Assembly: GCF_021172045.1 (NCBI RefSeq)
Contig: NZ_CP087164.1
Span: 2,170,001 to 2,234,000 of the forward strand
Direction of reading: 5' to 3'
Length of the DNA: 64,000 bases
Source of the DNA: Capillimicrobium parvum
Lineage (GTDB): Bacteria; Actinomycetota; Thermoleophilia; Solirubrobacterales; Solirubrobacteraceae
The translations under genes and the position numbers were made by a program. This document shows positions 15,064-23,511 of this stretch, piece after piece (the stretch's first letter is position 1; each line of letters begins with the position of its first letter). The notes under the pieces were generated by a model, which saw nothing but the letters and a program-made list of their open reading frames with translations, was not told the origin of the DNA and ran no database searches.

Positions 15064-16456
15064 GCAGCGCCACCTCCTCCAGGATCTTCGAGGTCGAGCG
15101 CCCCGCGACGAACGGGACGGTCACGGCGCGACCGCCCCACTCGGCGAGGGTCGCGGCCTCGGGCAGTTCGGCGGCGTGGTAGTCGCCGCCCTTGACGAAC
15201 AGGTGTGGGCGCAGGTCGCGCAGGACGCGCTCGGGGACGTCCTCGTCGAACACGGCGACGGCGTCGACGCACGCCAGCGCGCGCAGCAGCGCCGCGCGGT
15301 CGTCCTCGCGCACGACGGGGCGGCCGGCGCCCTTGAGCCGGCGCACCGAGCGGTCCGAGTTCAGGCACACGATCAGGCAGTCGCCGAGCGAGCGGGCCGC
15401 GCCGAGCATCGCCGCATGGCCCGCGTGCAGCAGGTCGAAGCAGCCGCCGGTGACGACGACGGTCCCGCCCGCGGCGCGCACGCGGTGAGCCAGGGCGCGG
15501 GGGTCCTCGGGGGCGCCGGGTGCGGCCTCGGCCTCGGTCTCGGTCTCGGCGCGCACGGCGCCGGCGCCGCCGGCCGCCACGAACGCCGAGGCGACGGCGA
15601 CCGCACCGCCGACCGCCGACGACGGCAGCTCGCCGTCGGCCAGCAGCGCGGCCAGCGCGGACGCGAAGCGGTCGCCGGCGCCGCACGGGTCGCCGTGCGC
15701 GGCGGACCGTGCGGGGACCGCGAGCGGCGTGCCCTCGGCGAAGGCGAGCACGGCGCCGCGCTCCCCGAGCGTCACGCACGCGCCGACGGCGCGCCAGCGC
15801 CGGGCGAGCTCGGCACCGCGCGCGGCGGCCTCGGCCACCGCGCCCTGCGGACGGCCGGCCGGCTCGGGCACCTCGCGGGCGGCCTCGGCCGCGTTCGGGG
15901 TCACCAGCCGCGCGCCCGGGACGGGCGCCGGACCGCGCGGGTGCGGGTCCCACACGACGGGCACGTCAGGATCGAGGGCCGCCAGGGCGGCGCGCACGTC
16001 GGCGCGGGCGGCCAGGCCGCGTCCGTAGTCGGAGACGAGGACGGCCGCGGCGCCGGTGAGCGCGGACCGCCCGGATGCGGTCACCGGGCCCGGCTCGCCG
16101 CCGTCGCCGCGGTCCAGCCGCAGCAGGGCGCGCCCCCCGGCGCGGACGCGGATCTTCTCCGGCGTCGTCCCGGCGAGGCCGAGGTCGACGACCTCGACGC
16201 CGAAGCACCGCAGCAGCTCGCGCAGCTCGTCGCCGCCCGCGTCGCGGGCGAGGGCGGTGATCAGCGTCACGGGACGCCCGTCGCCCGCGGCGAGCGCGGC
16301 GGAAAGCCCGGCGCCGCCCGGGCGCGCGCGGCGGGCCTGCTCGTCGACGACGGGCGCCGGCGCATCGGGGGCCAGCCGCTCGGCCCGGCCCTCGATGTCG
16401 CGATCGAGCAGGGTGTCGCCGACGACGACCAGCGGTGCGCGCGGCCGGAGCGTCAC
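15053..16456 (-). CDS. hldE: Bifunctional heptose-7-phosphate kinase/heptose-1-phosphate adenylyltransferase
   Basis: This 467-aa two-domain enzyme has HldE length and order. The PfkB-type kinase domain (about 1-300) starts with VVVGDTLLDRDIEGRAERLAPDAPAPVV and contains the GAGD anion hole at 259-262. The nucleotidyltransferase domain (about 330-467) carries GGCFDLLHAGHAAML (HxGH at 344-347), VKGGDY and RSTSKIL. It would phosphorylate D-glycero-D-manno-heptose 7-phosphate and later adenylylate the 1-phosphate to ADP-heptose. The intervening 1,7-bisphosphate phosphatase step is supplied by the GmhB domain upstream. An acidic ETETEAE stretch links the two domains. The GTG start overlaps gmhA by 4 nt. 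Confidence 0.93.
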   Translation of the reverse strand: MTLRPRAPLVVVGDTLLDRDIEGRAERLAPDAPAPVVDEQARRARPGGAGLSAALAAGDGRPVTLITALARDAGGDELRELLRCFGVEVVDLGLAGTTPEKIRVRAGGRALLRLDRGDGGEPGPVTASGRSALTGAAAVLVSDYGRGLAARADVRAALAALDPDVPVVWDPHPRGPAPVPGARLVTPNAAEAAREVPEPAGRPQGAVAEAAARGAELARRWRAVGACVTLGERGAVLAFAEGTPLAVPARSAAHGDPCGAGDRFASALAALLADGELPSSAVGGAVAVASAFVAAGGAGAVRAETETEAEAAPGAPEDPRALAHRVRAAGGTVVVTGGCFDLLHAGHAAMLGAARSLGDCLIVCLNSDRSVRRLKGAGRPVVREDDRAALLRALACVDAVAVFDEDVPERVLRDLRPHLFVKGGDYHAAELPEAATLAEWGGRAVTVPFVAGRSTSKILEEVALRGA

Positions 16457-17049
16457 GCCACGACCTCCTCGGCCGGGACGCTCGCGGCCACCCGGCTGTC
16501 GACGGCCGCGCACAGCAGGTGGATGGCGATGAGGTGGATCTCCTGGATCGTCGCGGTGGCGGCGGCGGCCGCGCACAGGGCGTCGTCGCAGACCTCGGTC
16601 AGCGGGTTCGGCCCCGGGCCGGTCAGCGCCCACACGATCGCGCCGCAGTCGCGGGCGGCTTCGACCGCCGCGAGCACGTTGGCGCTGCGGCCCGAGGTCG
16701 ACAGCGCGACGAGCACGTCGCCCGGGCGCGCGTGGGCCCGCACCTGGCGGGCGAACGCGGCCTCCAGGCCGTAGTCGTTGGAGATCGCCGTGACCGCCGC
16801 GGAGTCCGTGCACAGCGCGATCGCGCTCAGCGGCATCCGCTCGTCGACGTAGCGGCCGACGAGCTCGGCGGTCAGGTGCTGGGCCTCGGCGGCGCTGCCG
16901 CCGTTGCCGACGGCGAGCAGCCGGCCGCCGTCCACGAGGCGGTCGGCGAGCAGGTGCCCCCAGCGCTCGACGCGCCCGATCTCGGCTTCGAGTGCGACGA
17001 GCGCCGTCCTCAGCGCGGCGACGTGGCGCCCGCCCGTCGAGAACCTCAC
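16453..17049 (-). CDS. gmhA: Sedoheptulose-7-phosphate isomerase
   Basis: This 198-aa SIS-domain protein catalyses the first step of heptose nucleotide synthesis, from sedoheptulose 7-phosphate to D-glycero-D-manno-heptose 7-phosphate. Motifs are LLAVGNGGSAAEAQHLTAELVGRY (sugar-phosphate loop plus metal-binding His/Glu), ALSTSGRSANVL and the late QEIHLIAIHLLC with further active-site residues. Length and order match the GmhA family. The GTG start overlaps the GT4 stop by 4 nt and the stop overlaps hldE by 4 nt. Confidence 0.93.
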   Translation of the reverse strand: MRFSTGGRHVAALRTALVALEAEIGRVERWGHLLADRLVDGGRLLAVGNGGSAAEAQHLTAELVGRYVDERMPLSAIALCTDSAAVTAISNDYGLEAAFARQVRAHARPGDVLVALSTSGRSANVLAAVEAARDCGAIVWALTGPGPNPLTEVCDDALCAAAAATATIQEIHLIAIHLLCAAVDSRVAASVPAEEVVA

Positions 17050-18263
17050 CGCTGCACCTCCTCCACGGCCGCCGCCCGTCCGAGGGCCAGCTCGCGGTAG
17101 ACGGTCAGCGTCGCGCGGGCGATGCGGTCCCAGCCGTAGCGCCGGCGTGCGCGCCGCGCCCCCGCCCGGCCGAGCGCCTGTCGCCGGACGGGGTCGTCCA
17201 GCAGCGAGCGCACGGCGGCCGCGATGCGGTCGGGCCGCCGCGGCGGGACGTGCACGCCGGTCACGCCGTCGACGACGGTGTCGATCAGCCCGCCGACCGC
17301 CGACGCCACGACGGGGATCCCGCAGGCCATCGCCTCCAGCGGCACGATCCCGAACGGCTCGTACCACGGGACGCATGCGACGACGTCGGCCGAGCGCAGC
17401 AGCGCCGGCAGGTCGGCGCGCTCGACGCTGCCGAGCAGGCTCACCCGGTCCGCGACGCCGTGCTCCCCGGCCAGGGCGCGCAGGCGCGCGATCTCGGCGC
17501 TGTCGTCGAGGGCGGCGGGCGGCGGGCCACCGGCGATCACGAGCTCGGCCTCCGGCACGCCGGCCAGCGCGGACACGACGTTGCCGACGCCCTTGCGCTC
17601 GACGAGCCTGGCCACGCACAGCACGCGCGGCCGGCCGGGCGGGCGCGGCGCGACGGACCCGTCGGGAGTGAAGTGGGCGAGGTCGACGCCGCACGGCACG
17701 ACGGTGATGCGCCGCCGCTGGGCGCCGAGGCGCAGCAGCTCGAAGACCTCGTCGCTGCACGTGGCCACGATCCGGTGCGCCCGCCGCACGATCCCGCGCT
17801 CGAGGTCGATGCGATCGGCAGGGCTCGTGTCGCGCGCGCCCTGGTGGCGGCGCTTGACGATCCCCAGGGCGTGGAACGTGTGGGCGACCGGGATGCCGAG
17901 CGGCTGCGCGGCGTCGAGCGCGGCGAGGCCGGACATCCAGAAGTGCCCATGCACGACGTCGGGCGGCTCGTCGCGCCACGCAGCGTGCAGGTACTCGGCG
18001 AACGCGTCCATGTGCGGCAGCAGGTCGTCCTTGGGCATGGCGCGGGCCGGCCCGGCGTCGACGTGCTCCACGACCACGCCCGCGGCGAGCGGGACGCGCC
18101 GCGGCAGGAGCGCGTCGTCGCGCCGTGTGTAGACCGTGACGTCGCAGCCGAGCCGCGCGAGCGCGATGCTCAGCGCGGCGACGTGCACGTTCTGGCCGCC
18201 GGCGTCCTCCTCGCCGAGGACGGCCAGCGGACTGGCGTGCTCGGAGATCATGGCAACGCGCAT
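17046..18263 (-). CDS. GT4 family glycosyltransferase
   Basis: This 405-aa GT-B retaining glycosyltransferase shows the GT4 N-domain (MRVAMISEHASPL, GGQNVHVAALS), VVHGHFWMSGLAAL, the basic RLVERKGV site and EPFGIVPLEAMACGIPVVAS, whose glutamate contacts the donor. The GGQNVHV motif is shared with MshA/sucrose-phosphate-synthase-like enzymes, so the donor could be a UDP- or GDP-sugar. The internal ATG at 18263 is preferred over ATG 18272 because AGGAGGT then sits about 10 nt upstream. It also forms a TGATG junction with the preceding gene. It lies in the heptose operon and probably builds the same glycan. Confidence 0.9.
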   Translation of the reverse strand: MRVAMISEHASPLAVLGEEDAGGQNVHVAALSIALARLGCDVTVYTRRDDALLPRRVPLAAGVVVEHVDAGPARAMPKDDLLPHMDAFAEYLHAAWRDEPPDVVHGHFWMSGLAALDAAQPLGIPVAHTFHALGIVKRRHQGARDTSPADRIDLERGIVRRAHRIVATCSDEVFELLRLGAQRRRITVVPCGVDLAHFTPDGSVAPRPPGRPRVLCVARLVERKGVGNVVSALAGVPEAELVIAGGPPPAALDDSAEIARLRALAGEHGVADRVSLLGSVERADLPALLRSADVVACVPWYEPFGIVPLEAMACGIPVVASAVGGLIDTVVDGVTGVHVPPRRPDRIAAAVRSLLDDPVRRQALGRAGARRARRRYGWDRIARATLTVYRELALGRAAAVEEVQR

Positions 18264-19285
18264 CAGGCCCATACCTCCTCTCGGTCGATCGCGGGGGCCA
18301 GGCGCTCGAGCGCGTCGGCGACCGCGTCCGGCGTCAGGTCGTCGAGGCACGGATGTCCGGGTGCGTGGCACTCGCGCGCACGGCATCCGGCGCACGGCAC
18401 CTCGATGCCCAGCAGCTCGTGGGGGACGGCCCACGGCCGCCAGCGGGCCGCGGGGACCGTCGGGGCGAACAGGGAGACGACCGGCGTGCCGACCGCGGCG
18501 GCCAGATGGGCGGGGCCGGTGTTGCCGACCACGACGGCGTCCGCGCCGGCGAGCACGTCGGCGAGTTGGGGCAGCGACAGCGCACCGCCGAGGTCCAGCG
18601 CGTCGTCGCCCGCGACGCTCGCGGTGAGCGCCCGCTCGTCCGCCGCGCCGGTGACGACCACGCTGCGGCCCTGCGCCGCGAGGCGGATGACGAGCGCCCG
18701 GTGGTGCTCGGGCGCCCACGCGCGGGCGGGCACCGACGTCCCCGGATGCACGACGACGTACGGGCCGGCGACCGGCGGCGCGGCGCCGGGCCGGCGGACC
18801 CGCAGGCGTCCGACGTCGCCGCCGGGCAGCGCGAACCCGGCCGCGTGCGCGAGCGACAGCGCACGCTGGACCTCGTGGACGTCGTCGCCGACCCGATGGC
18901 GCAGATCGAGCAGCGAGCCGGGGAAGTCGACCGAGATGGCGCTGATGCGCGGCACGCCCGCCAGCCGCAGCAGCAGCGCGAGCGGCAGCGGGCTCTGGTG
19001 AAACGACGTGAAGATCACCGCGTGGTCGAACCCCTCCGCGCGCGCCCAGGCCACGAGCTCGTCGACCGCAGCCGGATCGACGGGCTTGGGCTCGGCGTCG
19101 ATCCACGGGGTGTGCCAGGTGCGCACCGCGTCGACGGCGGGCAGGAGCTCGGCCGCCGCCCGGCCGCGCGGGCCGCACAGCAGCGTCAGCCGGCCGGCCC
19201 CGGCGCGCAGCGCACGCAGCGCCGGGCCGGTGAGCAGGACGTCGCCCAGCGAGTCGCAGCGGGCGGCGAGCACGTGACCGGTCAC
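18263..19285 (-). CDS. GT9 family glycosyltransferase (heptosyltransferase-like), second copy
   Basis: This 340-aa GT9 paralogue has ARCDSLGDVLLTGPALRALRAG at the N-terminus, VVHPGTSVPARAWAPEHHR in the middle and GNTGPAHLAAAVGTPVVSLFAPTVPA in the donor site. A cysteine-rich stretch near the C-terminus (PCAGCRARECHAPGHPC) is seen in many heptosyltransferase-family members. Together with the other GT9 it gives the operon two potential heptosyl transfers. GTG 19285 overlaps the upstream fusion gene by 4 nt. Confidence 0.9.
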   Translation of the reverse strand: MTGHVLAARCDSLGDVLLTGPALRALRAGAGRLTLLCGPRGRAAAELLPAVDAVRTWHTPWIDAEPKPVDPAAVDELVAWARAEGFDHAVIFTSFHQSPLPLALLLRLAGVPRISAISVDFPGSLLDLRHRVGDDVHEVQRALSLAHAAGFALPGGDVGRLRVRRPGAAPPVAGPYVVVHPGTSVPARAWAPEHHRALVIRLAAQGRSVVVTGAADERALTASVAGDDALDLGGALSLPQLADVLAGADAVVVGNTGPAHLAAAVGTPVVSLFAPTVPAARWRPWAVPHELLGIEVPCAGCRARECHAPGHPCLDDLTPDAVADALERLAPAIDREEVWA

Positions 19286-20769
19286 CGGCCGCCCTCCGCC
19301 AGCAGCAGCGTGACCGCCGCGTCGAGATCGGCGGCGACCTCGGGGGCCGCGGCGATCTCCTCGCGCCGCGTCACCGCGGTGGGGACGAGCACCGCGCGGG
19401 CTCCGGCCGCGCGGGCCGCCTGGACGTCGGCCCCGATGTCGCCGATCACTGCGCACCGCGACGGCTCGACGCCGAGCGCGCGCGCCGCCGCAAGCACCAG
19501 CCCCGGCTGCGGCTTGCGGCAGGCGCAGCCCTCCTCGGGGCCGTGCGGGCAGATGAGCACCGGGCCGATCGGACCGAGGAGCTCCTCGACCCGGCGGTTG
19601 ACCGCCTCGACCTGCCCGCGGTCGAGCAGGCCGCGCGCGATCCCGCTCTGGTTGGAGACGACGGCCAGCGGCACGCCGGCGCCGCGCAGCCGGTCGAGCG
19701 CCCGCTGTGCCGTCGGCGTGGGCACGACGCGCTCTGGATCGCCGTTGTAGGGGACGTCGACGACGAGCGTGCCGTCGCGGTCGAGCAGCACGGCCGCGGG
19801 GCGCCGGTTCGCGGCGGGCGAGGGCCGCCGCGCGATCCACCGCGCCCGCAGCTCCCCGCGCAGGGGGCGGTTCGCGGCGGGCGAGGGCCGCCGCGCGATC
19901 CGCCGCACCCGCAGCTCGCCGCGCAGGCGGTGGCCGACCGCGGCCGGCGGGATCGCGGCGGAGGTGACGAGCATGGTGGCCGCCTCGCCGGCGGTCCGCG
20001 GGCCGGGCGCGATGCGCCGCCAGGCGAAGCGCGCCGTGGCCGCCAGCCAGCCAGCGGCGCCGATCCACCGGGTCCGCGGGACGAGCGCCAGCGCGCCGAG
20101 CGCCACGGTCGCCGCGTGCGCCGGCAGCGCCCCGCGGGGCGCGCCCGCGCGCTCGCGCCAGCCGCGCCCGTGCAGGCGCCGCATCAGAGCGTCGTCGGCG
20201 TTGCCGGCCTGCTTGCCCACGGACACCCACCGGCCGGCCGGGCCGACGGGGTGGCGCACGCGGCGCTCGCCGCGCACGATCTCCCAGCCGGCGGCGGTGA
20301 GACGCAGGCCGAGGTCGGCGTCCTCGCGGTACGCGCGCGGGAAACGTTCGTCGAAGCCGCCGGCGTCCTCCAGCGCCGCACGCCGGAACGCCATGTCCGC
20401 CGTGGCCCAGCGCGCGCGTTCGAGTCCGGCCACGTTGCGCTCCCAGTCGGTGGGCCGCCGGTTGCTGGGCAGCGGCACGCGCAGGCGGCCCTGCGAGGCG
20501 CCGACGCGCGGGGAGAGGTCGTGCAGATCGCGCGCGAGCGCCGCGGCCCAGCCCGGCTCGGGGATCACGTCGTCGTCGAGGAAGGCGATCCACCGGGCGC
20601 GCGAGCGCCGCCATCCGGCGTTGCGCGCCCAGGCCGGACCGCGCCCGGCGCGATCCTCGATCACGATCACCTCGCCCTGCGCGAATCCCTCGAGCGCGTC
20701 GAGCAGCGGCGCGAGGGACGGTCGCCCAGAGGTGGGGATGACGACGTCGACCTGTGGCCGCGCCGTCAC
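19282..20769 (-). CDS. Fusion of GT2 glycosyltransferase and GmhB-type heptose bisphosphate phosphatase
   Basis: This 495-aa protein joins two enzymes. Residues 1-280 are a GT2 glycosyltransferase (VDVVIPTSGRPSLAPL, acidic DDD at 65-67, FPRAYREDADLGLRL) with a possible membrane-associated stretch near 218-250. Residues 325-495 are a HAD phosphatase of the GmhB/HisB-N type: nucleophile region LLDRDGTL (Asp330, Asp332), VVSNQSG, the zinc loop with Cys407, His409, Cys415 and Cys417, then CRKP and GDIGADVQAA. The phosphatase would remove the C7 phosphate of heptose 1,7-bisphosphate, completing the GmhA-HldE route. The linker holds two 21-residue tandem copies (282-302, 303-323). The GTG start overlaps the carbamoyltransferase by 4 nt. 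Confidence 0.9.
   Translation of the reverse strand: MTARPQVDVVIPTSGRPSLAPLLDALEGFAQGEVIVIEDRAGRGPAWARNAGWRRSRARWIAFLDDDVIPEPGWAAALARDLHDLSPRVGASQGRLRVPLPSNRRPTDWERNVAGLERARWATADMAFRRAALEDAGGFDERFPRAYREDADLGLRLTAAGWEIVRGERRVRHPVGPAGRWVSVGKQAGNADDALMRRLHGRGWRERAGAPRGALPAHAATVALGALALVPRTRWIGAAGWLAATARFAWRRIAPGPRTAGEAATMLVTSAAIPPAAVGHRLRGELRVRRIARRPSPAANRPLRGELRARWIARRPSPAANRRPAAVLLDRDGTLVVDVPYNGDPERVVPTPTAQRALDRLRGAGVPLAVVSNQSGIARGLLDRGQVEAVNRRVEELLGPIGPVLICPHGPEEGCACRKPQPGLVLAAARALGVEPSRCAVIGDIGADVQAARAAGARAVLVPTAVTRREEIAAAPEVAADLDAAVTLLLAEGGR
19805..19930. repeat. 63-bp tandem duplication in the GT2-GmhB linker
   Basis: Two adjacent 63-bp units, 19805-19867 and 19868-19930, differ at about four positions. 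Each encodes 21 in-frame residues beginning LRGELR and ending near SPAANR. The high identity and codon-multiple length indicate a recent in-frame duplication of the interdomain linker. Confidence 0.9.
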
Positions 20770-22454
20770 GCAGCGACCTCCGCGGGCCGGCGATCCTGCG
20801 TGCCCACGGCGACCGGCCGGCGCACGACGTAGGGTCCGATGACGAGCGCGTCGACGGGCGCGGAGCCCAGGCACTCGAGGGCGTCGCGCGGGTCGTCGAC
20901 CATCGGGCGCCCCGCGGTGTTCAGCGACGTGTTGACGAGGACCGGCACCCCGGTGCGCCGCTCGAAGGCGTCGATCACCGCGGCCATCAGCGGCTCCTCG
21001 CGGCGGTCGACGGTCTGCGCGCGGGCGCTGCCGTCGACGTGCACCACCGCCGGGATCCGGGTGCGCCACTCCTCGCGCACCCCGTGCGTGAAGAGCATGT
21101 ACGGCGACGGGAGCGGGCCGCGGGTGAAGATGTCCGGCGCGCGCTCGAGCGTGACCATCGGCGCGACCGGCCGGAACTGCTCGCGGCCCTTGACGTCGTT
21201 GAGGCGCTCGAGGTTGCGCTCGTAGGCCGGGTTGGCCAGCAGCGACCGGTGGCCGAGGGCGCGCGGCCCGAACTCGGAGCGGCCCTGAAACCAGGCGACG
21301 ATCCCATCGGCCGCGAGGATCTCCGCCGTCGCCTCGGCCACGTCCGGGGGCCGCTCGGGCTCGATCCCGGCGGCGTGCAGCCAGCCGAGCAGCTCGCCGT
21401 CGGTCCAGCCGGGCCCGAGGTCGGCGGTGCCCATGGGCGCGAGGCGCCCGCCGCGGTCGCGCGCCACCCACAGCGCGGCGCCGAGCGCGGTGCCCGCGTC
21501 GCCGGCGGCGGGCTGGACCCAGATGCGGTCGAACGGCCCCTCCTCCAGCAGCCGCGTGTTCGCGACGCAGTTCAGCGCCACGCCGCCGGCCATCGCCAGG
21601 TCGCGCTCGCCGGTGCGCTCGTGCAGCAGGCCGACGAGCTCGAGCAGGACCTCCTCGAGGCGGGTCTGGACGCTGCAGGCGAGGTCCGCATGCTCGGGGC
21701 GCCACTCGTCGCCGGAACGCAGCGCCGGCGCCCACCGTCCGAGGTCGATCGGCGCGACGGCGAACCCGCCGCAGCCGTCGGCGCGCACGAGCTCGCGCAG
21801 CTCGGCGAGGTACGCCGGCCGCCCGTAGGAGGCCATCGCCATGACCTTGTACTCGTCGGAGTCTCGACGGAAGCCGAGGTGCTCGGTCAGCGCCGAGTAC
21901 AGGAACCCGAGCGAGTGCGGAAGGGGCTGGGTGGCGAGCACCTCGAGCGTCCCGCCGCGCACGTGGCCGGCGAGCATCGAGGCGCGCTCGCCACGGCCGT
22001 CGCAGACCAGCACCGCGCAGTCCTCCCAGCCCGCCGCGAGGTACGCGGACGCGGCATGGGCGACGTGGTGCGCCACGAAGACGACGCGCTGCGGATCGAG
22101 GCCCGGCAGCGCGGTGGCGAGGAAGCTCGGGGCGCGCCGCGCGTACAGCGTGCGCAGCGGCTCCCAGGCGTCGGCGGTGATGTCGTCGTCGTGGATCGAA
22201 CGCGGCGCTTCGGCGAGCGCGGGGTCGTAGGAGTAGGCGACCGCGTCGAGGTCGGCGGGCGCCAGGCCGCCGTGACGCAGGCAGAACCGCATGGCCGCCT
22301 CCGGGAGCTCCCAGGTGGCGAACGGGACGGCGCTCTTTCCGTGCTTGCGCCGGGAGAAGCGCTCCTCCTCGGCGGCGGCGACGATGCGCCCTCCGGCCAC
22401 GAGCGCGGCGGCCGGATCGTGGAAGACGGCGTTGATGCCGAGCACCGTGGGCAT
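20766..22454 (-). CDS. NodU/CmcH-type O-carbamoyltransferase
   Basis: This 562-aa protein belongs to the carbamoyltransferase family of NodU, CmcH and TobZ, which use carbamoyl phosphate and ATP to carbamoylate hydroxyl groups. The N-terminal domain starts VLGINAVFHDPAAALV and has EEERFSRRKHGKS and the metal-site VAHHVAHAASAY. The C-terminal YrdC-like half contains MAGGVALNCVANTRL, QGRSEFGPRALGHRSLL and VLVNTSLNTAGRPMV. As first gene of the heptose operon it probably decorates the glycan made there. In Pseudomonas a related enzyme, WapO, carbamoylates core heptose. That assignment is inference. Confidence 0.92.
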   Translation of the reverse strand: MPTVLGINAVFHDPAAALVAGGRIVAAAEEERFSRRKHGKSAVPFATWELPEAAMRFCLRHGGLAPADLDAVAYSYDPALAEAPRSIHDDDITADAWEPLRTLYARRAPSFLATALPGLDPQRVVFVAHHVAHAASAYLAAGWEDCAVLVCDGRGERASMLAGHVRGGTLEVLATQPLPHSLGFLYSALTEHLGFRRDSDEYKVMAMASYGRPAYLAELRELVRADGCGGFAVAPIDLGRWAPALRSGDEWRPEHADLACSVQTRLEEVLLELVGLLHERTGERDLAMAGGVALNCVANTRLLEEGPFDRIWVQPAAGDAGTALGAALWVARDRGGRLAPMGTADLGPGWTDGELLGWLHAAGIEPERPPDVAEATAEILAADGIVAWFQGRSEFGPRALGHRSLLANPAYERNLERLNDVKGREQFRPVAPMVTLERAPDIFTRGPLPSPYMLFTHGVREEWRTRIPAVVHVDGSARAQTVDRREEPLMAAVIDAFERRTGVPVLVNTSLNTAGRPMVDDPRDALECLGSAPVDALVIGPYVVRRPVAVGTQDRRPAEVAA

Positions 22455-22463
22455 GCCGCCGAC

Positions 22464-22488
22464 TCACCCGAGAACCATCCGCCCAAAC
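22464..22488 (-). promoter_or_regulatory. SigB/SigF-like promoter of the heptose operon
   Basis: On the minus strand GTTT (22488-22485), 15 nt, then GGGTGA (22469-22464) resembles the GTTT-N14-16-GGGTA consensus. It ends 9 nt before the carbamoyltransferase ATG, so the mRNA would be essentially leaderless. The -10 deviates at one position. Confidence 0.4.
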
Positions 22489-22494
22489 AAGCGC

Positions 22495-22506
22495 GCAACC
22501 GGTTGC
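22495..22506. promoter_or_regulatory. Perfect 12-bp palindrome between divergent promoters
   Basis: GCAACCGGTTGC is a perfect palindrome with a central CG in the 82-bp gap between the heptose operon and the divergent glycosyltransferase gene. The AACCGGTT core is of the type bound by LacI-family regulators. No such regulator is encoded in the window. Confidence 0.4.
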
Positions 22507-22536
22507 AGGTCACCCCGTGCGGGGAAGGGGGCGGCG

Positions 22537-23511
22537 ATGCGGATCCTCACCTGGCACGTCCACGGCGCCTACCTCAGATCGCTCCTGAAAGTGGACCATG
22601 AGTGGCTGGTCCCGGCGCGCCCGGGCCGCCCGCCGCACTTCGCCGGGCTGCCCCGCGACGGGCCCCCGTGGCCGGCCAATGTGCGCGAGGTCGACGCCGG
22701 CGAGGTGCGCGATCTCGACGTCGACGTCGTGCTCTTTCAGCACCATCGCGAGTGGGACGCGCGTCACGAGCTCCTCTCGCCGGCCCAGCTCGCCGGTCCG
22801 CGCGTGTTCGTCGAGCACGATCCTCCCTTCCACGGCTCCCCGACGGACACCCGCCACCCCGTCGACGACCCCGACGTGCTGCTGGTCCACGTCACCCCGT
22901 ACAACGCGCTCATGTGGGACAGCGGCCCGCTGCGGACGGTCACGATCCAGCACGGCGTCCCGGATCTCGGAGCGCTGTGGACCGGCGAGCTCGACCGCGG
23001 CCTCACCGTCGTCAACAACCTGGCCGCACGCGGGCGGCGGCTGGGCGCCGACGTGTTCGAGCGCGCCGCGGCGCAGGTGCCGCTGGACCTGGTCGGGATG
23101 GGCGCGCGCGAGCTGGCGCCGCAGGACCTGCCGGCCTTCGAGGCGCCCTACCGGTTCCTCTTCAACCCGATCCGCTACACGAGCCTCGGGATGGCGGTCT
23201 GCGAAGCCATGATGATGGGGCTGCCCGTCGTCGCGCTCGCCACGACGGAGCACGCGGTCGCGGTTCGCGACGGCGTGTGCGGCTACGCGTCGGCCGACGT
23301 CGACGAGCTCGTCGAGCGCATGCGCGAGCTGCTGGCCGACCGCGCGCTCGCGGCGCGGCTGGGGGAGGGGGCCCGCGCACACGCCCGCGAGCGCTTCTCG
23401 CTGGAGCGCTTCGCGAGCGAGTGGACGGCGGCGCTCGAGGGCGCCGCCGCCGTCACGCCAGGACCGGCTCGCGTTCGAGCTGCACCGGGGTCCTGTTCGC
23501 CCGCTCGCTGA
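22537..23511 (+). CDS. GT-B fold glycosyltransferase
   Basis: This 324-aa protein resembles family-4/family-1 GT-B glycosyltransferases. Its C-terminal half has the donor-domain pattern FNPIRYTSLGMAVCEAMMMGLPVVALATTEHAVAV followed by helices ending HARERFSLERFASEW. The N-terminal half (MRILTWHVHGAYLRSLL, FVEHDPPFHGSPTDTRHP) is an acceptor-type Rossmann domain lacking a signal peptide. The exact donor is unknown. ATG 22537 is supported by the purine-rich GGGGAAGGGGG about 8 nt upstream. It is divergent from the heptose operon and probably works on the same surface glycan. Its last 59 nt overlap the convergent sigma factor gene. Confidence 0.8.
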   Translation: MRILTWHVHGAYLRSLLKVDHEWLVPARPGRPPHFAGLPRDGPPWPANVREVDAGEVRDLDVDVVLFQHHREWDARHELLSPAQLAGPRVFVEHDPPFHGSPTDTRHPVDDPDVLLVHVTPYNALMWDSGPLRTVTIQHGVPDLGALWTGELDRGLTVVNNLAARGRRLGADVFERAAAQVPLDLVGMGARELAPQDLPAFEAPYRFLFNPIRYTSLGMAVCEAMMMGLPVVALATTEHAVAVRDGVCGYASADVDELVERMRELLADRALAARLGEGARAHARERFSLERFASEWTAALEGAAAVTPGPARVRAAPGSCSPAR

